From Hedera helix (Eukaryota > Streptophyta > Magnoliopsida > Apiales > Araliaceae): a stretch of 64,000 nucleotides of DNA. The position numbers and the translations under genes are program-made. The stretch is taken from positions 898,501-962,500 of the forward strand of contig OX359265.1 in assembly GCA_947179155.2 (NCBI GenBank), read 5' to 3'. The first letter of the stretch is position 1, and the number at the start of each line of letters is the position of its first letter. The notes under the pieces were generated by a model. The model searched no databases and was not told where the DNA came from. It saw only the letters and a program-made list of their open reading frames with translations. Shown in pieces: positions 36,231 through 48,600 of this stretch.

Positions 36231-39069
36231 TGTGACGCCCCCAAATCTGGGCCCACACAGCCCAAACTTGAGTCGTCAAAATACTACAACAAAATTATTA
36301 CAACAAAGCACAACGTACAACAATACAGTGTATAATAATACACAACTAAGTCTTCACTATTATTGCCACACTATTTTACAAAACGTGAAGACTATGATAA
36401 CTATTCCTCGGACCCTCACTCCATTCCCCGGCTAGACCCTGTTATGTTTTCATCTCCTGTTGAAAAACAATGGAACAAAAGAAAGGGTGAGCTCAAATAG
36501 CCCAGTAAAGAATATCATGACTAAGATAATGACGAATAAATTATCATTAGTCTTCAACAGTTGAGTTCTTGATAGAATACAATAGACTACAAGGTTTATA
36601 TCAAAAACTGCAGTTAAATTCTTAAACAACGTTCAGATCAATAATAGCAGCGGAATGAGTAATCTATTAGAAGAATAATGCAGACTATAATGTCCACTCG
36701 GTTCTCTTTTTAGGAAAAACATCATCAACTTTTATCATCTGAAATATCATTAGTCAAGATAATACAAATTCACAGTTCCTGATCATAATCATGCAGATCA
36801 ACAGTTCATCTTTGCACTACGGGCCAAAGACATTCAATATAACACCAACGGTCATGATTATACCAGATTCAGCCTTTGGTCATAATCATACCAAACAACA
36901 GTTCATCTTTGCACTACGGGCCAAAGAGAACATTCACCACGTGCCATAAAAGACACCGAACAGATGTATCGCATTTAACCTATTATATCGCCTTTAACCT
37001 ATCATCTGTTCAACAAATATATCACATCTGTGCCCCCGGCCACAGATATTCACAACAGCTTGATTTTTGGATGATTAGAATGATATAAATGATGAACAGA
37101 AGAAATAGGATAACAATAAGTATCGGAAGTTTACTTTGTACAGATTCAAATAATGTCCAAATTGTCAACATGATGTGGAGTGAAATTTAAAAATGATATT
37201 CAAGATCCACAGTTCAGAATAACGGTTACAATTCAATAGAAAGGTTCACGTAAATAGGAAGGTTCAGTTGAAATAATGAAGTTCAACTATTATGGAACAT
37301 ATAATATTTTCAGGAATTATAGAAGCAATAGTTCCATAATAAATTTCGATTTAGGAGTATGAAAGAAAATAATATCCCTTACCGTAGCAGGTTTGATTAA
37401 CAAAAGGTGAAGAAAATTAATACAAAGGGTTATTCACCAACAGGCGGCAATCCGCTCCGTAAGGTTATTCCCACAATTTAATAGAATTTGAGTACAAAGA
37501 GTTATTCACCAAACAGGCGGCAATCCGCTCCGTAAGGTTATTCCCACAATTTAATAGAATTTGAGTACAAAGAGTTATTCACCAAACAGGCGGCAATCCG
37601 CTCCGTAAGGTTATTCTCAGAGATTAATAATGAATGAATACGAAAGGTTATTCACCAACAGGCGGCAATCCGCTCCGTAAGGTTATTCCCACAATTTAAT
37701 ACATGGAAATAAAAGACACGTCTTATGAGTAAGGAAGAAACAATATTATTATCGAGAATCAAATAATGATAATCCCTTACCATAGTATGTTTGAATAATG
37801 GAAGATGAAAAAGATGGTATCCCTTACCGTAACACGTGACTGGATATTGATTTAAATGAGGTTGATTAACTTGAACAGTACACGTATACTTATAGATCTT
37901 CACAAATACTCAAGATGACTTAAGCACACTTAGAGAGAACTTTCACAAGAAGTATTTAGAGAGAGAAAGAAAGAACAAGTAAGGAAGTTTATGAAAAATC
38001 CTTAAGTTAAGGCTTCTATTTATAGCCAAAAATCTTATCATTCATTTAATCTAAACCATTCATTTAAAGATCATCTTTTAATCTACACCATCCATTTCAA
38101 ATATTATATTATCTTTAATCTACACCATTCATTTCATATCACCTAATAATCACCTAACTTTATATTATAAACAAATCAATTTAATTATTCAACAATAATT
38201 CACACTTTAATCTACACCATTCATTTCATATCACCTAATAATCACCTAACTTTATATTATAAACAAATAACTTTATCAATTCAATTATTATGACTAATTG
38301 TTATAAATACAGTATAGTTAGCTTTTAGATATCAAGTCAATAAATTAATGAAATACAACTGTTTAACTAACATCATAATAGAGATAACAATAATGTAAAA
38401 TAAAGCATACGTTACTGTGTAATGACAATTATTGATTCAATAATGTGAATTACTGTGCATATGTTACTGTGACAATTATTAGGTTCAATAATTTTAAAAA
38501 CAGTGCAACAACAATTATTGACTCAATGATATAAAATAATGACAATTATTAAATCAATAATGCAAAATACTGTGTAACAACAATTATTGAATTGATAATA
38601 TAAAATATTATGCAGTGACAATTATCGATGAAATGATGCGTAACAGTTACGGTGTCAATTATCAGACCAAAAATATGAGACACTATGCAATACCGTGTGT
38701 TACTGTAGAGTACCGAGTGCTACAGAAAATACCAATAACTACCGTATGCTACTATTCTTTTATCACCGGTATTTTAACAGTTCCGTTGACTATTTTTATT
38801 TAAAAAGGTTATTTCTGTCGTTTTCTATATCCGACAAATATTCCGTTGTGGGGTCCACCAATAATTTGTTATTTCGGCGCCGTCGGACCAAACGAATATT
38901 CCCCGACCAAACGAATATTCCCCGACAAAGCGAATATTGTCCGACAAAATAAAATTTGCACATAACATCCTTAACTTTTAACTTTATCGATTTAACCACT
39001 TACTGTTTAAAAAAATATCTATATGAAGAAAAATTAAATTTTGTATTTCATAAAATTCGGGGTCTTACA
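36231..39069 (-). repeat. 5' LTR of the Tekay element
   Basis: Same length as the 3' LTR and differing at five sites. It carries the promoter for the intact copy: the TATA box on the minus strand is near 38015-38027, and the tandem array at 37428-37701 lies further downstream in element direction. Confidence 0.95.
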
Positions 39070-39087
39070 CGCGGGGTTGTATCTAGT
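39070..39087 (+). other. Helitron-like 3' terminus split by the Tekay element
   Basis: Removing the Tekay element and one CGCGG copy joins CTCGACGCAACGCG with CGGGGTTGTATCTAGT. The result is a GC-rich stem with an AAC loop (six of eight pairs form), six bases, then CTAG followed by T. Plant Helitrons end in a short hairpin and CTRR and insert between A and T. The stem has decayed from a perfect form. The match is structural; the 5' TC end was not found. Confidence 0.5.
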
Positions 39088-40059
39088 ATGTTTAAAAATG
39101 CAGTACATTGACACCATATTATGTCAAATGTTAATCTCTCATGCAGTTAACTTTCCCCAACATTAATTGCAAGATACTTGGCAACCAACCATTACTTACA
39201 TTATTACTCTCGTTTTTTGATTTTTTTTTACGACTAAATACCTTTAAAAGTACAAACAAATATACTTAAAAATCTTAATATTCTTTCACAATATGATATT
39301 ATTTTTACAACTAATTCTCACACAAAAACTTTTGTAATTTTTTAAATACCATACCATACTCGCATTATATTTTACATTATTACTCTCGTTTTTTTATTTT
39401 TTTACAACTGAATATTAAAGTACAAATTAACAAATACACTTTTGCCTTTAGAATTTTATTTTCATATAATTTTCACGCTTTTCTAATTGATATTATCCCA
39501 AATTTATGGGTGACTGATCTAAACACGTTTTAAACTGATATTATCCAATAAAAATCAGAAATTATAAAAAAAATTATATTTTTAAAACTTTTTGTGTAAC
39601 TATTTAATTAAAGAATTGTAAAATTATCTGATAATTATATGTGACTCTCACACAATAATTATCTGATAATTATATGTGACTCTCACACAATAATTAAAGA
39701 ACTGTAAAATTATCTGATAATTATATGTGACTCTCACACAATAATTATGCAAAATTTTTACAACTAAGCAAATATCACCTTTTCTAATGTTTTTAATTCT
39801 ATACTCAATAATTTTTGGATTTTTTTATGGATAATTTTTTTTATAGTATTATCCCATAACTCTCTCACATAAAAATCACATCTAATAATTTAATATTATC
39901 CCATAACTCTTTCACATAAAAATTCCATCCAATAATTTAATATCATTACATAACTCTCTCACATAAAAAATTGAAAGTATCCCAAATTCATGGATGCTTT
40001 GATCTAAAACATGTTTTATTATGATATTACCCAATAATTTCAATTTTGAATATTACCCC
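39088..40059. repeat. AT-rich field, copy B left part
   Basis: The same words as at 26746-28549 (TCTCACACA, ATTATCCCATAA, GGGTGACTGATCTAAACA). A short tandem run lies at 39623-39747, three copies with TTATATGTGACTCTCACACA. No coding frame. It continues beyond the solo LTR at 43699. Confidence 0.45.
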
Positions 40060-43000
40060 TGTGACGCCCCCAAATCTGAGCCCACACAGCCCAAACTTGA
40101 GTCGTCAAAAGACTACAACAAAATTATTACAACAAAGCACAACGTACAACAATACAGTGTATAATAATAATACACAACTAAGTCTTCACTATTATTGCCA
40201 CACTATTTTACAACACGTGAAGACTACGACAGCTATTTCTCGGACTCTCACTCCATCCCCCGGCTAGACCCTGTTACGTTTTCATCTCCTGTTGAAAAAC
40301 AATGGAACAAAAGAAAGGGTGAGCTAAAATAGCCCAGTAAAGAATATCATGACTAAGATAATGACGAATAAATTATCATTAGTCTTCAACAGTTGAGTTC
40401 TTGATAGAATACAATAGACTACAAGGTTTATATCAAAAACTGTAGTTAAATTCTTAAACAATGTTCAGATCAATAATAGCAGCGGAATGAGCAATCTATT
40501 AGAAGAATAATGCAGACCATAATGTCCACTCGCTTCTCTTTTTAGTAAAAACATCATCAACTTTTATCATCTGAAATACCATTAGTCATGATAATAAAAA
40601 TTCACAGTTCCTGGTCATAATCATTCAAATCAACAGTTCATCTTTGCACTACGGGCCAAAGATATTCAATAAAGCACCAGCGGTCATGATTATACCAGAT
40701 TCAACCTTTGGTCATAATCATACCAAACAACAGTTCATCTATGCACTACGGGTCAAAGAGAACTTTCAATATAATACCAATGGTCATGATTATACCAGAT
40801 TCAGCTTTTGGTCATAATCATACCAATCAACAGTTCATCTTTGCACTACGGGTCAAAGAGAACTTTCACCACGTGCCATAAAAGACACCGAACATATGTA
40901 TCGCCTTTAACCTAGTATATCGCCTTTAACTTATCATCTGTTCAACAATTATATCACATATGTGCCCCCGACCACAGATATTCACAACAGCTTGATTCTT
41001 GATGGTTAATACAAATAACAGTGATACAAATGATGAACAGAAGAAACAAGATAAACAATAAGTATCGAAAGTTTACTTTGTGCAGATTCAAACAATGTCC
41101 AAATTGTCAACATGATGTGGAGTGAAATTTAAAAATGATATTCAAGACCCACAGTTCATAATAACGGTTACAGTTCAATAGAAATGTTCAGAAAATAGGA
41201 AGGTTCAGTTGAAATAATGAAGTTCAACTATTATGGAACATATAATATTTTCAGGAATTATAGAAACAATAGTTCCATAATAAGTTTCGATTTAAGAGTA
41301 TGAAAGAAAATGACATCCCTTACCATAATAAATTTAAGAGTGTGAAAAAAATAATATTCGTTACAGTAGTAAGTTTAAGAGTATGAAAAAAAATGACATC
41401 CCTTACCGTAGTAAGTTTAAGAGTGTGAAAAGAATGATGTCCCTTACCGTAGTAAGTTTCAATAATAGAATATGAAAGAAGATGATATTCCTTACAAGTA
41501 AGAAAAAAATGACATTCCTTACCATAATAAATTTAAGAGTGTGAAAAGAATGATATTCCTTACCGTAATAAATTTAAGAGTGTGAAAAGAATAATATTCC
41601 TTACAAGTAAGTTTAAGAGTATGAAAGAAAATGACATTCCTTACCGCAATAAATTTAAGAGTGTGAAAAGAATGATATTCCTTACCGTAGTAAGTTTAAG
41701 AATGTGAAAAGAATGATACCCCTTACTGTAGTAAGTTTAAATAATAGAAGATGAAAGAATATGATATTCCTTACAGTAGTAAGTTTAAGAATATGAAAGA
41801 AAATGACATCCCTTACCACAGTAAATTTAAGAGTTTGAAATGAATGGTATTCCTTACAGTAGTAAGTTTAAGAGTATGAAAAGAATAATATTCCTTACAA
41901 GTAAAAAAAATGACATTTCTTACCACAGTAAATTTAAGAGTGTGAAAAAATAATATTCCTTACCGTAATAAATTTAAGAGTGTGAAAAGAATAATATTCC
42001 TTACAAGTAAGTTTAATAGTATGAAAGAAAATGACATTCCTTACCGCAATAAATTTAAGAGTGTGAAAAGAATGATATTCCTTACCGTAGTAAGTTTAAG
42101 AGTGTGAAAAGAATGATACCCCTTACCGTAGTAAGTTTAAATAATAGAAGATGAAAGAATATGATATTCTTCACAGTAGTAAGTTTAAGAGTGTGAAAAG
42201 AATAATATTGCTTACCACAGTAAATTTAAGAGTTTGAAATGAATGGTATTCCTTACCGCAATAAATTTAAGAGTGTGAAAAGAATGATATTTCTTACCTT
42301 AACACGTGACTGGATATTGATTTAAATGAGGTTGATCAACCTATATTTTTATAATAAAATTAATAATTACCACATATAAATTTCAAAGTGTATGATAATT
42401 CGTATAATGTGAACTATCAAAATTATATATATTTAACATAATTTTTGTAGTATAATATAACAACTTTAAAATAGTTTTTAAAATAATATTCCAAAATAAA
42501 ACTTCCAAAGAAAGCTTTTAAAAATGAATATTCTTAAAGAATAGTCTTCTAAAGGAAGATTTGTGAATACCGTAAAAAATAGGAATTTATGAAATTACTA
42601 CTCTTTAATAAAAGACTTACTTGAAAAATTTCTGCACTCCTTTTGGCTTTCAAGCACTCAAAATAACCTTACTATTCTCAGAGAAAACTCATAAAATTCT
42701 TATAGAAAAATTCTATGTTTTAGGTGTGATTTTTCTATTCAGCTGAGCAAGCTATTTATAGGAGAAAAGAAGTTACTATGCGCGGTAGGTGAACTGAATT
42801 TATTTTTTTTTTCTTCAGCAAAGGCTGCGTAGCAGCCTTCACCAACCATTTTCCCAAAACACATTTCTCACATTTCATGTGGGCCCTACAGTGGGTCCCA
42901 CATGTTTCTTACTATTCACGTCACTATTCACGTTACTATTCACGTTACTATTCACGTTACTATTTCAAATAGTAAAATTAATTATTTTATTTTTTATTTA

Positions 43001-43698
43001 TTTATTTATTCTTCCCGTGAGTCCAACATATAAAATAATGTTACCACAATAATGTAAGAAACACGTTACATATTTTTATTAATTTAATAATATAAATTAT
43101 AGTGTATTTGCTACTGTGACAATTATTTGAATCAATAATTTTAAACTACAGTGCACCAACAATTATTGACTCAATGATATGAAATACAGTGTAATGACAA
43201 TTATTGAATCAATAATGCAAAATACTGTGTAGCAACAATAATTGAATTGATAATATAAAATATTATGCAGTGACAATTATCGATGAAATGATGCGTAACA
43301 GTTACGGTGTCAATAATATGAGACACTGTGCAATACCGTGTACTACTGTAGAGTACCGCATGCTACAGTAAAATACCATAAATTACCGTATGCTACTATT
43401 CTTTTATCACCGGTATTTTAACAGTTAGCACCGTTGACTATTTTTATTAAAAATGTTACTTCTGTCGTTTTCTATATCCGACAAATATTCCGTTGTGGGG
43501 TCCACCAATAATTTGTTATTTTGGCGCCGTAGTACGACACGAATATTTCCCGACAAAACGAATATTTCCCGACAAAATAAAATTTGCACATAATATCCTT
43601 AACTTTCAATTTCGTCAATTTAACCACTTACTGTTTCATGAAAAGATATATATGAAGAAAAATTAAATTTTATATTTCATAAAATTCGGGGTCTTACA
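40060..43698 (-). mobile_element. Solo LTR of the Tekay family, minus orientation, expanded
   Basis: Ends are TGTGACGCCCCC and GGGGTCTTACA, as in the intact element. Flanks are ACCCC (40055-40059) and ATCCC (43699-43703), a target duplication with one mismatch that suggests an older insertion. Length is 3639 bp, 800 more than the intact LTR, because of a minisatellite at 41290-42300. It has three copies of the GCACTACGGG unit where the intact LTR has two, and four tandem ACGTTACTATTC words at 42908-42963. The TATA box on the minus strand is at about 42752-42762. Confidence 0.9.
41290..42300 (-). repeat. Minisatellite inside the solo LTR
   Basis: About 24 degenerate units of roughly 40 bases, each built from TAAGTTTAAGAGTGTGAAAA followed by GAATGATATTCCTTACCGTA or close variants. 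The intact LTRs have only one or two such units at this point and carry the 73-base array instead; the solo LTR at 23410 has about three. The array is homologous in position, so it expanded after the copies diverged. Confidence 0.9.
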
Positions 43699-45120
43699 AT
43701 CCCATTAAATTCTGGAACTGTCATTTAATAAAAATTAATTATTTTTGAACTATTACACAATATTTTTTTGAATTTTTTTACAACTACATAAAAATTTATT
43801 ATTATCCCATAATTGTTGCAGATAATTATTTAATATTTCATATTAACAAATAATTTGGAATTTAAATTTTTTTACAATTAATTCTCACAAGATAACTCTT
43901 TCATATGTAAAAACTGATATTACCCATAAATATGTCACAAATACAGAATTGCATCAAATTTATATTATTTTTATATTGCAAAATTTAAGCAATCCCAAAT
44001 TGATATTATATCAAATTCATGAATGATTAATCTAAAACATGTTTTATTATGATATTACCCAATAATTTTGGTTTTGAATATTATCATATTAAAATATGAA
44101 ACTATCCATTAATAAAAATTATTTATTTTTGAACTATCACGCAATGTTTTTTTGAATTTTTTTACAACTACAAAAATATTTAATATTATCCCATAACTGT
44201 TACAGATAATTATTTAATATTTCATATTGACAAATAATTTGAAATTTAATTATTTTTACAACAGATTCTCACACGATAATTTTTGGATTTTTATATAGAA
44301 AACTCTCTCACATAAAAAACTGATATTATCCAACAAACTTCTCAATCAGTCAACACGTGTCAAACTACCATTCTTTACATTTTCCAAATTTTTGTAGTTA
44401 CCAGCTTTAAAAAATATGTAATTTAAAACTAATTATAGCTGAATATTTTTTTCACTACACTCAATAAAATATATTCTTACTCATACAAATAAAAATCTAA
44501 AACCATCTAATAATTTGGTATTTGAAATTATCGAAAACTAAAATTTTGTTCTTTTACATAGATAATCTTTGGTTTTTAAATTTTTTAACATTTAATTCTT
44601 ACAAAAAAAAAAATGTAATATTATCCTATAGTTTTCATGCATAAAATTTTTAAGATTTTTTTAATTCTATACTCACATATAAAAATAATGATATTATAAA
44701 GTTAAAAATTACAGAATACAAATCTAAATTAATATTTATATCCCAAAATTGCAGTGAATTCAAATTGATTTTATATTGCATAATTTATGCAATTTTAAAT
44801 TGATATTATCCCAAATTCATGAGTGATTGATGTAACACTTTGCAGATAACTCTGACACATATTTGCAAATAATTTAATTTTTAAATTATTTTATTATCCC
44901 ATAAATATAAATGTAAAGTGATATTATATCCCAAAATTGTAGCAATTTCAAAATGAGATTATATTTCAAATTGATGAGTGATTGATCTAAATATGTATTT
45001 TATTCACCTTTATAAATAAAGACTAATTCTTTTATTCTAAATTACATCAAAAATAATTTTTAATTATATATATATATTTTTAAACAAAATGAATAATGAT
45101 TATTCGAGGTATCTAATAAG
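43699..45120. repeat. AT-rich field, copy B right part
   Basis: Resumes the word repeats broken at 40059. Near 44967-45110 it follows the same order as the end of copy A: GTGATTGATCTAAA, a TATA run, then AATAATGATTATTCGAGGTATCTAATAAG. Copy A has AATAATCTCGACGC...TATCTAGTATG there, so in copy B the hairpin is lost and CTAG is CTAA. Confidence 0.45.
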
Positions 45121-45149
45121 ATCTTGAAAAAAAGTTTTTTTTAAAGAAA

Positions 45150-45416
45150 AAAATAATTGAAAATGAAAAGGAATGGAGGGTGTACGAACACGTCAGCAAA
45201 GCAAGCACGCAGAGAGGGAAACAAGAGAATCACAGCTAGCCAATCAGGAATCCAATTGGGATCTTCTCTCTCCTGATAAAGACTTTCAATTCCTCCAATA
45301 TCGACAAAACGACAATTTCCCAACAAGCGGACGGTAACCAACCGGCGAAACCCTACTAATTCAACAATTTTTTTTTAACGAAAATGGCTTAAATTTCACT
45401 CCTACATTAAAAAATA
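45150..45416 (+). promoter_or_regulatory. Probable promoter and 5' leader of the helicase gene
   Basis: Composition rises to ordinary levels here and the repeat words stop. An ACACGTCAGC element (about 45188) and a CCAAT-type AGCCAATCAGG (about 45238) are visible, then CT-rich sequence. No TATA box was found. The MITE at 45417 lies between this and the start codon, so the MITE would fall in the transcribed leader if transcription begins here. Confidence 0.4.
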
Positions 45417-45630
45417 CTCATTCTATTTTAAGATAAAAGTTTTTTATTAATTTTTATAATTAAATTAATTATTTTTAAAATTAATAATTAAATATATATA
45501 TTTAAATTTTAAAAAAAATAAATATTAAAATAAATATTAAATTATATGTAATTTATAATATTTATATTAATTTAAAAAAATAATTAATTTAACTATAAAA
45601 ATCAAGAAAGGACTTTTATCAACGGAGGGA
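45417..45630. mobile_element. Stowaway-like MITE abutting the helicase start codon
   Basis: Left end TACTCATTCTATTTTAAGAT and right end TTTATCAACGGAGGGA are related inverted repeats. The pairing continues inward through ATAAAAGT and ATTTTTATAATTAAATTAATTA, about 50 bases per arm. The right half closely matches the Stowaway element at 54428-54663. The left target TA is at 45415-45416; the right one is altered, as GGGA runs straight into TGG. The A of the helicase ATG is the last base of the element or of its target duplication. Confidence 0.7.
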
Positions 45631-48600
45631 TGGAGAATATCTTTAGCCCCCTCCCACTAACGTTGAAGCTGGCTTCGTCGGCGGGCTGCGGTGCGGCGAC
45701 GGCGAGTCATTGGTCACGCCCAGTAATTCTCCGGTCACGTCATAATGATTCTGTTTCTTCATATTCTGTATCTTCTTCTATTTCTTACTCTTTAAGTTCA
45801 TTTTCTCTATTCGCTGGCGACCACCGTGATACCCTCCGGTCAACATTCCGATTCCGTTACCATATCCGTATTAGCAGTAGCAGCAGCGCTGGTAGCGTCA
45901 ATAAAACAATTAGTACCAAGCAAAGAAACAAAAGGGTAGGAAATAGTGGCACCGCCAGCAAAAATCCCAATACTAGTGCTGGTACTACTCCTAATACTAG
46001 GAGTATTAAGCCGGAGGCGCGTGCGCCTGCTCTGGTGAAGGCGCCGGCGACGACGGCAAATAGGGTAGATGTACGGACGCTGTATCAGAACGGTGACCCA
46101 TTGGGCCGGAGGGATTTGGGAAAGCATGTGGTGAAATGGATATGTCAGGGCATGAAGGCTATGGCGTCGGACTTTGCCGCCGCCGAGATTCAGGGGGAGT
46201 TTGCTGAGGTGAAACAGAGAATGGGGCCAGGTCTTACTTTTGTGATACAAGCTCAGTCTTATCTCAATGCTATTCCCATGCCAGTTGGAGTTGAGGCTGT
46301 TTGCTTGAAGGCCTGTACACATTATCCTACCCTCTTCGATCACTTCCAAAGGGAGCTCAGGGATGTTCTACAGAAGCTTCAGGCCAAGTATGTGATTGAA
46401 AATTGGTGCGAAACCGAGTCATGGAAGCTCCTCAAAGAACTTGCTAATTCAGGTTCTATTTTTTGGAAGACTTATTTTTAATGTTAATGTTTTTATTTGT
46501 GTCCATTTTATCTTTGTCTCAACATCAGTTGGTTAGGATTATTGTGAGTTTGTGTTGTACTATAAAATTTTGGGGGAGATTTGTTGTAGCAAGGCTTGGT
46601 TGACATTGTGTGTTTGCAGCTCAGCATAAAGCCATAGCAAGGAAGGTTTCTCAGCCCAAAGCTGTTCAGGGTGCTCTAGGGATGGACATTCATAAAGTGA
46701 AGGCTATTCAGAGTAGAATTGATGATTTTACCAAGCGGATGTCAGAGCTTCTTCGTATAGAAAGGGATTCTGAATTGGAGTTTACCCAACAGGAATTGGA
46801 TGCTTTTCCTACACCAGATGAGACTTCTGATTCGTCGAAGCCAATTGAGTTCCTGGTTGCACATGGCCAGGTTGAACAGGAACTCTGTGATACTATCTGC
46901 AATTTGGCTGCGGTCAGCACATTTATAGGTGGATCACATAACTAATATAATTTCTCAGAAAACATTTATATGTATGCCCTCATTTTTGTACCTTTCTATG
47001 ATTGGTCCAATCAAATATTATGATTTACCTAAAATAATTTGGTTGTGCTGGCAGGATTGGGTGGTATGCATTTGGTATTGTTTAGGGTGGAGGGACATCA
47101 CAGGTTACCCCCAACGACCCTCTCTCCTGGAGATATGGTATGTGTGAGAACTTGTGATAGCAAGGGTGGTGGCGCAAGTTCTTGCATGCAAGGGTTTGTT
47201 AACAACTTAGGGGAGGATGGATGTAGCATTAGTGTGGCTTTGGAGTCCCGTCATGGTGATCCCACCTTTTCTAAGCTCTTTGGTAAGAGTGTGCGCATTG
47301 ACCGCATTTATGGATTGGCTGATACCCTCACATATGAGGTATTTGATGAGAGCGTTCATAAACTTATCAATCTCTGTTCATTAAGGCAGAAGCATTTACT
47401 CTTTTTAATTGCACTTGGTTTTCACACTATTTTTTGCAAAAGAATATCAGTGGTAACCGGAGAAGCGATTTCAATTTATGTAATATTATGTCACAGTCCA
47501 AATAATTGTCATATTTTGAAACATCTGCTTGTTTACTTACTTTGTAGCGGAATTGCGAAGCCCTGATGATGCTTCGGAAGAAAGGTTTACAGAAGAGAAA
47601 TCCTTCAATAGGCATTGTGGGTGCACTTTTTGGAGATGAAGATGATGTTGCATGGCTGGAGGAGAATCATGTGGTAGATTGGTCAGAAGCAGAACTGGAT
47701 GGACTGTTAGATTTTGAAACATACGATGCCTCGCAACGAAGGGCAATAGCATTAGGTCTGAACAAAAAGCGGCCAATGTTGATTATTCAAGGGCCTCCTG
47801 GAACTGGCAAGACGGGTTTGCTCAAGGAATTGATCTTACTTGCTGTTAAACAAGGTGAAAGGGTGCTTATTACTGCCCCCACAAATGCAGCTGTGGATAA
47901 CATGGTTGATAAACTTTCCAATTTTGGGGTCAACATTGTGCGGGTTGGAAATCCAGCACGAATATCGCCTGTAGTAGCTTCAAAATCTTTGGCTGAGATT
48001 GTGAATTTTAAGCTCGCGGATTTTCATGCAGAGTTTGACAGGAAGAAGTCAGATCTGCGAAAGGACCTGAGACATTGTTTACGGGATGATTCTTTAGCTG
48101 CTGGAATACGCCAACTTCTAAAACAACTTGGAAAGACATTGAAGAAAAAGGAGAAAGAGACGGTGAAGGAAATATTAACAAGTGCTCAAGTTGTGCTAAC
48201 CACCAACACTGGAGCAGCTGATCCACTAATAAGACAACTGGATACCTTTGATCTGGTTGTTATAGATGAAGCAGGACAAGCCATTGAACCATCTTGCTGG
48301 ATCCCAATATTGCAGGGAAAGCGCACTATTCTTGCAGGTGATCAGTGCCAGCTTGCTCCTGTGATTTTATCTAGAAATGCCTCTGAAGGTGGTCTCGGAA
48401 TATCTCTCCTGGAAAGAGCTGCAGCATTGCACCAGGGGGTTCTTGCCACCAAGTTAACGATACAATATCGGATGAATGATGCAATAGCAAGCTGGGCTTC
48501 AAAAGAGATGTATGGAGGAACATTAACATCCTCTTCGACAGTCTCTTCTCATCTTCTAGTAGATTCTCCATTTGTCATGGTATAGTACCTATTGGCATTT

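Larger units (their letters stand above)
28550..39069 (-). mobile_element. Complete Tekay-type Ty3/gypsy retrotransposon
   Basis: Two LTRs of 2839 bp (28550-31388 and 36231-39069) enclose 4842 bp with one open Gag-Pol frame. The target duplication is CGCGG on both sides. PBS and PPT are intact and the element reads on the minus strand. Comparing the LTRs line by line I found five substitutions (near 29278, 30035, 30069, 30643 and 31241 of the left copy) and no length change, about 0.2 percent. At commonly used plant LTR rates this would be of the order of a hundred thousand years. The copy may be competent. Clade assignment rests on the chromodomain-like C-terminus and overall Pol layout. Confidence 0.95.

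Noticed and set aside
41290..42300. Array of about 40-base units that could suggest a CRISPR or a satellite centromere
   Set aside because: Units are degenerate and contiguous, without spacers, and confined to one LTR copy; it is a local minisatellite.
45840..46349. 169-codon minus-strand open frame opposite helicase exon 1
   Set aside because: It is the shadow of a GC-richer coding exon; the plus-strand exon joins in frame with six others and has family homology.
47039..47566. 175-codon frame at helicase exon 3 as a separate gene
   Set aside because: It reads through the exon 3 donor (47339) into intron; the first half is the real exon.
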